From a virus, in IMG/VR virus record IMGVR_UViG_3300042868_005223, positions 1-20,577 of that record: a DNA stretch of 20,577 nucleotides, one strand, 5' to 3'. This document shows, one piece after another, positions 1 to 9,014 of this stretch (position 1 is the stretch's first letter; each line of letters opens with the position of its first letter). Below the pieces are notes generated by a model. The model saw only the letters and a list, made by a program, of their open reading frames with translations, had not been told where the DNA came from and made no database searches. Position numbers and translations under genes: made by a program.

Positions 1-414
1 ATCTTGAGTAGCATTACTAGGTGCGTTAAAAATAATAGCATCAGTTGAATCGTCACCTTCAGCGTTGGCAATAATGTCTAAGATTTCGTCAAATGCTAAT
101 GTAACTCTTTGCACTGCTGTAGCATCGCCGGTGACACTTAATAATGCTTGACTCTTAGCAAATTGGAATGCCGCAACAGTTTGTAATTTTTGATTATTTT
201 CTAAGTAGTCTGCATTAGCACGTAGATAAGCACGGCCTGCAACAACAGCATTATAGTTTGTGTTTAGTACTGCGTCAAAACCTGCGGCGTCTAATAACAG
301 TCCTGTGTCACGAGCACATTTTTCTTCGTTGTAGGTAAAGTCAGAATAGTTAGTATTAATCCAAGCAATAACTTCTTCTTTTAAGAAGTTTTTATTTGCC
401 TGTAATTTATCTTT
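1..414 (-). repeat. 142-residue coding repeat, copy 2 (138 residues present)
   Basis: This encodes residues 351-488, from KDKLQANKNF to DDSTDAIIFNAPSNATQD. It aligns with copy 1 without gaps at an offset of 142 residues. The window ends about four residues before the repeat boundary, so whether a third copy follows cannot be seen. Confidence 0.8.
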
Positions 415-1464
415 GGCTGCAATTTCTTCAGTGCTTGTTCCAGCATTACTAGGATATACGATTGCGTCTGTACTGTCGTCGCCGATGTCGTTTTCTAAAA
501 TGTCAACAATTTCTGCAAATGCTGTGTTATAGCGACTAAGTGCAGTTGCGTTGGTGCTAACAAACGATAAACCTTCTTGTTGCGCTTGAAGAATTGCACT
601 CTTAGTTTGAAGAATTTGATCTTGGATAACTGTGTAGGCATTTTCACGACGATATGAAAGACCTGTAGTCACAGCCTTGTAGTTTGATCCTATTGCAAAA
701 TCTAATGCTACTGCGTCAATAATTAGTCCAAGATCTCTGCGGCACTTTGTTTCGTCGTATTGGAAATTTACAAAGTTAGCATCGATCCACTTAATAACTT
801 GACTTTGGATAAAACTACGGTTGGCTTCTAGTAAACGCTTGGCATTAAATTTGCCTTGTCCTGGATCAACTAACGGACGTAGACCTAAACTTGCGGCAAT
901 TTGTGCGGCACGTTTTAAACTACGCACAGGTGCGTTAACACCATCGTTGTCATCACTACCTTTTCTGTCTGAGACATAAACACGGTTACCGCCAAAACTA
1001 TCTGGACTACTCCACTCTAAGTTACCTTGGCCGTCTAGTGCTAATACGCTTTGGTCGATAGGCTGGAATGTTGGCAATTTGATTTCATAACTAAAGTCAA
1101 CATTGTCTGGACCTTTAATAGTTACGGTGTTTGCATTCGCGGCATCATTAAAAATCAAACCTTTTTGATTTTTAATTCTTACATCGTTGACAAATTCTGT
1201 TCCGTCTTCTGTAACTTCGAATTGCGTTACATTGTCAACTTTATTAATAATTTTACTAGGTGTAGTACCGCCGTCGTCGTTTGTGGTAACACTGGTGTCA
1301 CGTTCAAACGTTGTTTTAGTAATATCAAGTATAGTATCGTCTTCTTTCTTTAGAAAGACTTTACCGTCAGCAGTATTCATCGCTAGTTCGCCTTGAACCA
1401 ACGACCCTGGACTTGGTGTTACACCCGCATTGTTATTTCTCTTAAAAAGGATTCTTGATGCCAT
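1..1464 (-). CDS. Large repeat-containing virion structural protein (N-terminal 488 residues, partial)
   Basis: An open frame runs from ATG at 1464 to the left edge with no stop, 488 codons in frame, so the gene is cut by the window. GAGGAAT lies just upstream of the ATG. Residues 1-48 (MASRILFKRNNNAG, then GELAMNTADGKVFLKK) match the N-terminal pattern of many phage fibre and baseplate-associated proteins (GELA.N..DGK.F.K). Residues 159-174 (NRVYVSDRKGSDDNDG, followed by APVRSLKRAAQIA) resemble the entry strand of right-handed beta-helix (DUF1565-like) domains. From residue 209 a 142-residue mostly helical module is repeated: EANRSF...KCRRDLGLIIDA, then QANKNF...KCARDTGLLLDA. This combination is familiar from large structural proteins of T4-like marine phages. 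It follows the 2310-residue fibre-like gene by 56 bases. Role inferred: tail or fibre component. The identity of the whole protein cannot be fixed without the missing C-terminus. Confidence 0.85.
   Translation of the reverse strand, partial: MASRILFKRNNNAGVTPSPGSLVQGELAMNTADGKVFLKKEDDTILDITKTTFERDTSVTTNDDGGTTPSKIINKVDNVTQFEVTEDGTEFVNDVRIKNQKGLIFNDAANANTVTIKGPDNVDFSYEIKLPTFQPIDQSVLALDGQGNLEWSSPDSFGGNRVYVSDRKGSDDNDGVNAPVRSLKRAAQIAASLGLRPLVDPGQGKFNAKRLLEANRSFIQSQVIKWIDANFVNFQYDETKCRRDLGLIIDAVALDFAIGSNYKAVTTGLSYRRENAYTVIQDQILQTKSAILQAQQEGLSFVSTNATALSRYNTAFAEIVDILENDIGDDSTDAIVYPSNAGTSTEEIAAKDKLQANKNFLKEEVIAWINTNYSDFTYNEEKCARDTGLLLDAAGFDAVLNTNYNAVVAGRAYLRANADYLENNQKLQTVAAFQFAKSQALLSVTGDATAVQRVTLAFDEILDIIANAEGDDSTDAIIFNAPSNATQD
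415..840 (-). repeat. 142-residue coding repeat, copy 1
   Basis: This encodes residues 209-350 of the partial protein, from KRLLEANRSF to the linker after DDSTDAIVYPSNAG. Key positions kept in copy 2 are A-N-x-x-F, W-I, Y-x-x-F, K-C-x-R-D, G-L, D-A, S/T-N-Y, Y-R/L-R and DDSTDAI. The offset between copies is exactly 142 residues (426 bases). The copies are diverged in DNA, so this is an old protein-level duplication. Confidence 0.8.
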
Positions 1465-1520
1465 AATATTCCTCGTTTTCCTTGTCTGTTCTTATTTACC
1501 GTTTCTAAAATCCACGTTCT

Positions 1521-4500
1521 TTAAAATGTTCCGCAGTCGATGACATCGGTCCAAACTGGTACACCTTGAGCAGTAGTGGTTAAAATTGCATTACTAGTTT
1601 GCTGATTGGTTCCAGTATATGGAGTTTCATAATCGCTGCCTGCTGTACTCTGTATGGCATCGGTACTATTTCCGTACAATATACCTCTAGCATTAAATTG
1701 GCCGGCACCAGTACCACCGCTTGATACACTTAGTTCGTTTTCGAACAATACTGTACCGCGCAATGTCAACTGGTTAGCACTTACGTTACCTTCAACATTT
1801 AAGTTTTCACCTACGCCCATACCTCCTTGAACTACCACAGTACCTGTGGTAGAATCAACACTACTAATACCAGCAGTGAATCTAGTTTGAGCATTTGCTT
1901 CTAAACTTGTAAATCTACCTGAGGCTCGTGTTGTTGCACCAATGTTAACGTTATTAATGTTGCCAAGTGTTGAAGGATTTAAAATAAATCCACCTTGTGG
2001 TTCAATGATAACACGACCAGTACCCTGCGGACTAATAACAAAATCGTTGTTTTCACCACTGGTGTTTAAAGATGTTAATGTTAAGTTTCCGTTTACTGTT
2101 AAGTCAGAATCTAAAATTACATCGCCGGTAACTGTTAAATCTGTAGCGACGGTAGTTAGACCACCAAGACTTCCCATGTTAATGCTGGTTGCGGCGCCAC
2201 CAAAGTAAATTGTTTCCGCTGTAGTATCTGCAAGGAAGAATGTTGTATCTGTTACAGCCAATGTTGATACGCTACTGTCGCTGGAACCCACTGTAATTTG
2301 TCCTGCTACTGCAAGGTTATTTCTAACATTAGTAGATCCACTTAACGCACCAATGTTAACTGTTGTGGCATCACCACCAAAGTTAATTGTTTGGGCAATG
2401 TTGTTTAATAGATCAAATACTGTGCTTTCTGTTTCAACACTTTGTCCAACGTTTGTACCGCCTTGGAAATTAAAACTTGTACCGTCAAAACTAATTGTAC
2501 CACCGGCTAAGTCAATTGTACCGCCGCTTAGATATAAATCACGGAAACGATTTGTTGAACTACCTAAGTCGTAGGATACATTATCTGCTGGAAGAATATG
2601 GTTACTTACAGTAGTGATTCCAGTAACATTCAATGCACCTGCAATATTAGTTGCACTGCCAGGAGCAGCCACGTTAACAGTGTTAGCACCACCGGCAAAG
2701 TTTACTACAGTAGCATTGGTATTAATTAAATTAAATGTTGATTGATTAGTTGTTAAGTCGCCGCCTCTAATTTCAACGTCTGCATTTGCTTGTAGAGCAT
2801 TTTTAACAATAGTAGTGCCAGTGGTTGCACCAATATTAACAGTTGTACCGGCACCTGCAAAATTAACTGTTTCTGCAACAGCATTGATTAGGTTAAAGGT
2901 AGTTTGATTTGTTGTTAGGTCGCCACCTTTGATTTGAACGTCTAGTTCAAAAGTGGCCTGGCCGTCAACTGTCAATGCATTGTTAACTGTGGTGGTACCA
3001 GTGGTAGAACCAATTTCTACAACTGTGGCAGCACCGCCCATGTATAAGTTTTCTGCTGTTGTGTTAGCAAGATAGAATGTTGTATCTGCTGAATCAATAG
3101 TTGAAGTCGATCCTGCCGAACTTCCTACTGTTATTTTTCCATCTACATTCAGATCATTCTTAACGTTGGTAGAACCACCTGTACTACCAATGTTAACCTG
3201 TGTGCCTGCGCCTGCTAAGTTTAGCGTAGTAACAGTGCTGTTTAACAAGTTAAATGTTGTTTGACTTGTGGTAATATCACCACCGTCAATGTTTACATCT
3301 AAGTCCACATCCAAGTTGTTTCTTACAGTTGTTGTGCCGCTGGCTGCACCAATTTGTAATGTTGTTGCCGCATCAGCAAAGTTGATAGTTGTAGGTGTTT
3401 GTAGTAAATTAAATGACGTCTGATCAGTGATAATGTCACCACCTTTAACAGTGATATCACCATTAAAGTTTACCATGGTTCCTGCAAAATCTACAGTACC
3501 TGCTGAGTTACCAATGTTAGTTGCCAAGGCAGCGCCAGCAAAGTTAACAGTGGTTGCTGTGGTGTTAAACAAATTCAAAGTTGTGTTGGTAGTACTGACA
3601 GTGTCACCGTCAACTTGTAAATTTTCGCCGGCAACAAGATTGTTGTTAACAGTGGTTGTGCCTAGGGTAGAACCAATACCCACTACACTTGCACTGCTAC
3701 CTATGTTAAGAGTAGTAGCACCGCTGGTTACAAAATTGAATACGCTTTGATTAGTGGTTATCTCTCCGCCGTTGACTGCTAGATCGCCGTCTACTTGTAC
3801 AATTTGATTACGTAATTGAATAGTGCCTGTGGTTGCACCAACAACAACACTAGTTGCCGCTTGACCGATATTCAATGTGGTAGCAGTATCATTAATTAAA
3901 TTAAATGTTGTTTGATCTGTTAATAAATCGCCACCTTGTATTAAGATATCAAATGCAAATGTAGCACTGCCATTAACTTGTAGATCGTTGGCAGTTACAT
4001 CTCCGTTGATGGCATTGATAATAACGCTACTTGTATCGCTGAATACACTACCTTTAATGTCTGCAACAATACCTGTGGGTACTTCTAACATGTTATTAAT
4101 TGTAGTAACGCCAAATACACTACCAATGTTCAATGTGTCTGCGGCACCGGCAAAATTAATTGTGTTGGCTGTATTATTAACTAGATTCAATGCGATTGCA
4201 TTAGTATCAATGTTGGCTGTTGCTCCAGTGAACACACCGTTAAGCGTAACATCACCATTGGCTTGAAAGTTATTTCTTACAGTAGTTGTACCGTTTGCCG
4301 CACCTAACGTATCTACAGCACCAATTTCTATTGTAGTTGCATCTCTAGCAAAGTTTACAGTTTCAACATACTGATCAAGTATACTAAATGTTGTTACACC
4401 GCCAGTGATAATTGGAGCAGTTCCTTGATATGCAAATGTTGTAATAACACCAGTGTTGTCACTTGGTTCAGTACCAACACCACCTGGTAAAACTTTAGGT

Positions 4501-7500
4501 GTATTAACAGCAGTAACACCGATTACAATATCGTTGCCTGTAGGAGGTAATGATCCTAGTGCGCCGCCGTCAAGACCGCCTAACGCAGTACCTCTAATGT
4601 ATAGCAAATCACCTACAAACGGTGTTGCGTTTGCAACCCAACCTTTACCTCCAGAAAGTAATGTTACTCTTACAATGTTACCGGTATCGAATTCAAATTC
4701 AATTTCAAAACTTGCATCCATACCGTCTGTAGTAGTTGTCTGCCCGCTTTGGCCTGCGTTGGCAGAATTTCCAATAATACCAGATGCAACTATACTTGTA
4801 GTAGGTTTAGCAGAAATACTGTTTCCACCAATTCTAACTACACCATCGATATCTGTGTTATTCTTGATAGTCGTAGTACCAGAGGCTGCGCCAATATTAA
4901 CTGCCGTTGCTGTGACGCCAAAGTTAATTGTTTCAACAGTGTCTGGATATAAATTTTGTATTAAGTTATCACTAATAACGTCGCCGTTGGTAATTAAATT
5001 ATTGGTAACTTGAATTTCATCATTAATTGTAACAGTACTTAATACACTACCAATTGTTACGTTACCGTTTGGAAATAGTGCTGTTTCAGTAACTTTGTCA
5101 ACGCCTGCAACTTTAAATGCATTTCCTGATAACACATCAATATTTTGATTTGCAGTAAATGCGTTAGTGGCATCAACCCAGTTAAATGTTTTGTCGCTGG
5201 TGCCTTTAATTGTAATACCCGCACCGTCTGCTGTTGTGTCTGTAGGGCTTGCAGTACTGGCTAATTCGATGTTTTTGTCGTCTACTGATAGCGTAGTCGA
5301 GTTAATAGTAGTTGTAGTACCGTTTACTGTCAAATCGCCTGACACTGTCAAATTGTTTCTAACAGTGGTAGTTCCTGTTGTAGCACCAATTGCAACAGTT
5401 GTTGCGGCGCCACCAACATTTAATGTTGTGGCTGTTGTGTTTAATAAATTAACTGTTGTTGCAGTTGTTGTGATATCTCCACCGTTAACTGCTAAGTCAC
5501 CGGTGAGTACTGTATTGCCGGTGACATTTAAATCTGTACCAATGTTAACACTGCCTGCAACGCCCACACCACCTGTGACAACTAATGCACCGTTGGTAGA
5601 TGTTGTACTTGCTGTAGTTAAAGGAATAGTTACTGCTGTTCTAGTAATACCAGCACTCTTAACACTTCCATTGCCTGTGGCATTTTCTGTGTAAAATTCT
5701 AGTTCACCGTTACTAGCACCTGGACTTGTTTCAGGAACGATGTAGGTAAATCCGTCAACAGATTTGACTCCTCCTAGAGAACCCCAAGCACTTGCGGCAT
5801 AACCTTCAAATGTTGAAAGTTCGCTGTTGTAGCGAATCATACCAGTTACAGCCGTTGGACGCTGTGAAATATTACCTACTGGAATTATAAAACTTCCAGT
5901 GCCGTTGGATATTACTGTATCTGCATACAATGTTCTCCAGTTTTGTCCAATAGAACCTAAATCATACGTGTCTGTGACATCTGGTACTAGATTACTTGTA
6001 AAGTCAGCAACAACTGTTACTGTATCTAATGTTTGATTACCAATAGTGATGTTGCCGCCAATTGTTACATCTCCAGTGACATCTAAGTTTCCTGTAATAT
6101 TAGTATCGGCATTAATGTTAACTGTAGAAGATCCGCTAGGATCCATTACAATGTTGCCTGTTGCAGTACTAATAGTGTTTCCTGCTAGTATAAGATTTCC
6201 AGTGCTGACAGTTGTTGGATTAACTATTGTGGTGTTAGCGCCATCTGTAAAATTAATACCAGTTAAACTAGTAACATCAAATGATGGAGCCTGGAATGAT
6301 ACATTACCAGTGTCAAAGTCCACAGTAAACAAATCACCAATACGATAATTTCCTGCTTGGTCAACACTATTATAAAATACTCTACCACCGTTAACTTCGA
6401 TAACTTCATTGGCTTGTACTACTGTACTCTTGTTATTAGATAAATCAGCACCTGTGCCAATATAGGAAAAATTGTGTGCCATGATGTTCATGCTAACATC
6501 TACACCATCGGCTTTGATTCCTTGATTACCATAGACGTTTGCACTAGCAATTGAACGCAGTTCTGCGGCAAATTCTGCTCGGTCGTATCTTGTAATGCTG
6601 GTAGCAACACCGCCGGTGCTGGAACGAATGTCTTGTGTGATGCCAGCATCATCTAATATAGTTGTGCTGCCGTTTGCGCCGTCCATGTGCAGTAGCAATT
6701 TAGTAGAACCATCGCCCACAAATGCAGTTGTGTTAGGTGTAAAGGTTGTGGTGTATCTTGCTAGACCTTTGGTAATTCTAAATTCGTCAATGTATCCAGC
6801 AAATGCTGTTGTACCGTTGTATTGAGCACCAACTACTAACGGCTTTGCAGAGCCATAGTTGGTTGTGTCAGTGTAAGTATTAGTAGATACTACACCATTT
6901 ATAAAGAATCTTGTTACGCCGCTGGCACGACTGATGGCAAGATGATTCCAAGCATTGTTAGTATGAGTATTACTACTTGTTAATACAAATGCGCCATTTA
7001 CAAATAATCTTAAATTGCCAGCACCGTTGGACTGAACAGCAACGGAATCTTCATTCAAGATTGTTCTTGTGTCAAACAAGAATTGTGTAGACACTGCTGT
7101 TTTATAGAACCAGCCTTCAATGGTGAAATCGTCTGTGCCAAAGCCATAATTTGTATCTGAAGCAATGCTGAGATAGTCACCGGTGCCGTCTAATAATAAA
7201 CTAGATGCGCCAAATTTTTGCTGTGCAGTACTAAGTTGTGCATTACCAGATACAGTTATTGTATTGCTGGCTCTTGCTACGTCTGCGTTGGTTAAGAATC
7301 CTGCAACACTTCCGTCTAGTGTATATCTGCTGCCTGAAACTGCTTCAATAACACCGCTGGCTAACACTGTTACGTTGTCGTCATCGTAGAAACTTAGTGT
7401 GTTTCCCACATTGAATGTTCCAGTGATTCCAGATAGTTCAATATAAGTTTTACCGTCGGCTGCACGGCCAGTAGCACCCACCACGCCTTCAATAGCAAGA

Positions 7501-8453
7501 TCTGCAAAATATGTAAAACAAGTTAACCATTCACTGCGGGCGCCGTTCTTCATTATCAACGCACGACTGTTTGGTACAATAAATGTACATTCGTTAAACA
7601 ACATTGCGGCTTCGATGCTTGACCTTGATACTTTAGATCCGTCAACTAATGCGCCACGGCCAGCATCGCCTGCGGCATATCCGTAGGGATCTGCACTGCT
7701 GGTAACACTGCCACGGTTTAATACTGTAACTCTTTCAATATAAGGACTGCGTAAGGCAATAGTTATGTTTTCTGCAAATCTAAATGCATAACCAGTGTCA
7801 TTGATGTTGTTGTAAAACATTTCACCAATGGTAAGATCGCTAACGCCTGTGTCGCCTTCTAATAAAAATCCGTCTAGATCTTCTGTAGTGGTGCTTGGAA
7901 CAATCTTTGTAGAACGAATTCCAGTACCAACAACGCTAACACCTTGAGGAACTGTTAACGGAAAATCTTCTTCAAATGTTCCTGGACCAATTTTAACTGT
8001 ATCTCCACTAACTGCCACGCTTAATGCTTGTGCAACAGTGGCAAACGATGTGCTTGGTGTTGTACCTAGTGCAGAGTCGATTCCGTTTGTGCCTACATAG
8101 TAGACATTTCCTTGACTGCGGTTTACTGATAGTGTATCCCAGTAAGTAGCATTTGTTGGAAGATTACCTGTGGTTTCTATCAATGAAATATATAAAGCAT
8201 CTTGATATCTAACTACTGTATTAGCCGGGTATGTTGTTAGGGCGTTGTACGGAGTTGGATCCCAATCAACACCTTCGGTCATTAGATCAAAATTACTCGA
8301 TGTGGCAGTGAAGTTTATGCCGGCTGTATGAGAACTAATACAAACATAACTGTTTGCACCGTATTTTACAACATCGTCTTTGGTGTAGGCTGTGCCTGTT
8401 ACCCAAGGGCCTTTCCAACTAAATTTAATTTTTCCTAGATTAATCATGCTCAT
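1521..8453 (-). CDS. Giant multidomain fibre/adhesin-like virion protein (2310 residues)
   Basis: The protein can be read as modules. Residues 1-110 hold two short W/Y-rich repeats (TAYTKDDVVKYGANSYVC; TTYPANTVVRYQDALYIS) like carbohydrate-binding ChtBD3/CBM5_12 units. Residues 116-380 begin VYYVGTNGIDSALGTTPSTS and look like a DUF1565-type beta-helix. Residues about 402-575 form a LamG/concanavalin-like lectin domain (FGASSLLLDGTGDYLSI, DDFTIEGWFY, WNHLAISR, GYIDEFRI). Residues 620-720 return to helix-like sequence (ANVYGNQGIKADGV). From about 830 onward there is a YDLGS..W..LY motif, an IPVG..RP...IRYN...W motif, then 14 degenerate copies of NFAGAATTVNIG...TTTVRNNL. The C-terminus has the fibre motif LSVSSGGTGAGQFNARGILYG. 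No S74 chaperone, enzyme motif or transmembrane segment is evident. AAAGGAAA precedes the ATG; a second ATG lies two codons in. Likely a surface fibre or decoration that binds host glycans (inference). Confidence 0.85.
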   Translation of the reverse strand: MSMINLGKIKFSWKGPWVTGTAYTKDDVVKYGANSYVCISSHTAGINFTATSSNFDLMTEGVDWDPTPYNALTTYPANTVVRYQDALYISLIETTGNLPTNATYWDTLSVNRSQGNVYYVGTNGIDSALGTTPSTSFATVAQALSVAVSGDTVKIGPGTFEEDFPLTVPQGVSVVGTGIRSTKIVPSTTTEDLDGFLLEGDTGVSDLTIGEMFYNNINDTGYAFRFAENITIALRSPYIERVTVLNRGSVTSSADPYGYAAGDAGRGALVDGSKVSRSSIEAAMLFNECTFIVPNSRALIMKNGARSEWLTCFTYFADLAIEGVVGATGRAADGKTYIELSGITGTFNVGNTLSFYDDDNVTVLASGVIEAVSGSRYTLDGSVAGFLTNADVARASNTITVSGNAQLSTAQQKFGASSLLLDGTGDYLSIASDTNYGFGTDDFTIEGWFYKTAVSTQFLFDTRTILNEDSVAVQSNGAGNLRLFVNGAFVLTSSNTHTNNAWNHLAISRASGVTRFFINGVVSTNTYTDTTNYGSAKPLVVGAQYNGTTAFAGYIDEFRITKGLARYTTTFTPNTTAFVGDGSTKLLLHMDGANGSTTILDDAGITQDIRSSTGGVATSITRYDRAEFAAELRSIASANVYGNQGIKADGVDVSMNIMAHNFSYIGTGADLSNNKSTVVQANEVIEVNGGRVFYNSVDQAGNYRIGDLFTVDFDTGNVSFQAPSFDVTSLTGINFTDGANTTIVNPTTVSTGNLILAGNTISTATGNIVMDPSGSSTVNINADTNITGNLDVTGDVTIGGNITIGNQTLDTVTVVADFTSNLVPDVTDTYDLGSIGQNWRTLYADTVISNGTGSFIIPVGNISQRPTAVTGMIRYNSELSTFEGYAASAWGSLGGVKSVDGFTYIVPETSPGASNGELEFYTENATGNGSVKSAGITRTAVTIPLTTASTTSTNGALVVTGGVGVAGSVNIGTDLNVTGNTVLTGDLAVNGGDITTTATTVNLLNTTATTLNVGGAATTVAIGATTGTTTVRNNLTVSGDLTVNGTTTTINSTTLSVDDKNIELASTASPTDTTADGAGITIKGTSDKTFNWVDATNAFTANQNIDVLSGNAFKVAGVDKVTETALFPNGNVTIGSVLSTVTINDEIQVTNNLITNGDVISDNLIQNLYPDTVETINFGVTATAVNIGAASGTTTIKNNTDIDGVVRIGGNSISAKPTTSIVASGIIGNSANAGQSGQTTTTDGMDASFEIEFEFDTGNIVRVTLLSGGKGWVANATPFVGDLLYIRGTALGGLDGGALGSLPPTGNDIVIGVTAVNTPKVLPGGVGTEPSDNTGVITTFAYQGTAPIITGGVTTFSILDQYVETVNFARDATTIEIGAVDTLGAANGTTTVRNNFQANGDVTLNGVFTGATANIDTNAIALNLVNNTANTINFAGAADTLNIGSVFGVTTINNMLEVPTGIVADIKGSVFSDTSSVIINAINGDVTANDLQVNGSATFAFDILIQGGDLLTDQTTFNLINDTATTLNIGQAATSVVVGATTGTIQLRNQIVQVDGDLAVNGGEITTNQSVFNFVTSGATTLNIGSSASVVGIGSTLGTTTVNNNLVAGENLQVDGDTVSTTNTTLNLFNTTATTVNFAGAALATNIGNSAGTVDFAGTMVNFNGDITVKGGDIITDQTSFNLLQTPTTINFADAATTLQIGAASGTTTVRNNLDVDLDVNIDGGDITTSQTTFNLLNSTVTTLNLAGAGTQVNIGSTGGSTNVKNDLNVDGKITVGSSAGSTSTIDSADTTFYLANTTAENLYMGGAATVVEIGSTTGTTTVNNALTVDGQATFELDVQIKGGDLTTNQTTFNLINAVAETVNFAGAGTTVNIGATTGTTIVKNALQANADVEIRGGDLTTNQSTFNLINTNATVVNFAGGANTVNVAAPGSATNIAGALNVTGITTVSNHILPADNVSYDLGSSTNRFRDLYLSGGTIDLAGGTISFDGTSFNFQGGTNVGQSVETESTVFDLLNNIAQTINFGGDATTVNIGALSGSTNVRNNLAVAGQITVGSSDSSVSTLAVTDTTFFLADTTAETIYFGGAATSINMGSLGGLTTVATDLTVTGDVILDSDLTVNGNLTLTSLNTSGENNDFVISPQGTGRVIIEPQGGFILNPSTLGNINNVNIGATTRASGRFTSLEANAQTRFTAGISSVDSTTGTVVVQGGMGVGENLNVEGNVSANQLTLRGTVLFENELSVSSGGTGAGQFNARGILYGNSTDAIQSTAGSDYETPYTGTNQQTSNAILTTTAQGVPVWTDVIDCGTF
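2140..5460 (-). repeat. Array of 14 degenerate coding repeats in the giant fibre-like protein
   Basis: I count 14 units of about 30 conserved residues, spaced irregularly over about 1100 residues. The core is [T/A]-[T/E]-T-[L/I/V]-N-F-A-G-A-A-T-T-[V/L]-x-I-G-[A/S]-x-x-G-T-T-T-V-[R/N/K]-N. Units are often followed by V-x-G-D and a G-G-D-[L/I]-T-T-[N/D/S]-Q-[T/S] linker leading to F-N-L-[L/I]-N. Copies differ substantially at DNA level. The regular alternation of short strands and Gly/Asn turns suggests a stacked beta-structure, as in fibre shafts (inference). Confidence 0.8.
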
Positions 8454-8465
8454 TTTATATTTCCT

Positions 8466-8681
8466 TTAGTACTTGAATACAAGTCTACCGTTATCGTCTA
8501 TAACAAATTCTCCGTCGCTGATTCCGATAAAATAATCGCGATAATTTTCTTCTTGGTCGCCGTTTTGTATGTCAACATCATCATCGTTGCTACGAGTATG
8601 AATTAACTCGCCTTCGGCATTTACATTAAATCCGTAAAACGTTGTTGTATGTTCTTGACGACCTATGAATTTATTTGTCAT
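8466..8681 (-). CDS. Small hypothetical protein (71 residues) in fibre-gene cluster
   Basis: I do not recognise this family. The protein is acidic and polar with an N-terminal MTNKFIGRQEHTTTFYGF, a central acidic run (SNDDDVDIQNGDQEE) and a C-terminal pair of short strand-like segments (GEFVIDDNGRLVFKY). It has no signal peptide, membrane segment or cysteine. Its ATG overlaps the stop of the upstream 109-residue gene as ATGA, which suggests translational coupling. Its stop is 12 bases before the start of the 2310-residue gene. The position between two structural genes suggests a minor virion component or a partner in fibre assembly; this is inference from context only. Confidence 0.7.
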   Translation of the reverse strand: MTNKFIGRQEHTTTFYGFNVNAEGELIHTRSNDDDVDIQNGDQEENYRDYFIGISDGEFVIDDNGRLVFKY

Positions 8682-9007
8682 ACTGTGATCTCCAATACGC
8701 TAACTGCTACATCGCTCGATGTGGCTGTATCTGTCTGTACATACAATGTGCTACTTTCTGTAAGCACTAATTTTTGATCGCCGCCCATGGCTGCTAGTGC
8801 AGTGCCTGCGGGAATTCTAGCACCTTTAACAATGTTAATTTGTGTAGCGCCTTTTTCTAAAATAATATCTGCTGTTACCGTTCCAGTAGTATTATTTGAA
8901 ATGTTAATACCAATCACTGTGGCTTTTGTTACACTGTTGGTAGTGTACACAATCGTTGGAGTTGTGCCTACGTCTGCTGTTATTTGATTGTTGAATACGT
9001 TTGCCAT
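8678..9007 (-). CDS. Small beta-rich virion-type protein (109 residues)
   Basis: Almost the whole sequence alternates short hydrophobic strands with Thr/Asn/Gly turns, as in a small beta-sandwich. A late segment (ARIPAGTALAAM, then QKLVLTESSTLYVQ and VAVSVLEITV) matches the end of the 110-residue protein encoded at 11002-11334 (SIPAGETFSF, EKLVLGTGDRVRAV, LSVTVSSMRV) in order and spacing, so the two are probable paralogues. There are no enzyme motifs. AGGATAATAAGAAC precedes the ATG, and the gene starts 7 bases after the stop of the 404-residue fibre-like gene. Likely a minor structural or decoration protein; the exact role is unknown. Confidence 0.75.
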   Translation of the reverse strand: MANVFNNQITADVGTTPTIVYTTNSVTKATVIGINISNNTTGTVTADIILEKGATQINIVKGARIPAGTALAAMGGDQKLVLTESSTLYVQTDTATSSDVAVSVLEITV

Positions 9008-9014
9008 GTTCTTA

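Noticed and set aside
2140-5460. Regularly recurring DNA motifs that could suggest a CRISPR array or other spaced repeats
   Set aside because: The copies are degenerate, unevenly spaced and in frame within one long gene, so they are protein repeats. No cas genes are present.
1521-8453. Diversity-generating retroelement target in the giant fibre-like gene
   Set aside because: No reverse transcriptase, template repeat or adenine-biased variable region is visible, and the C-terminus is not a C-type lectin fold by sequence.
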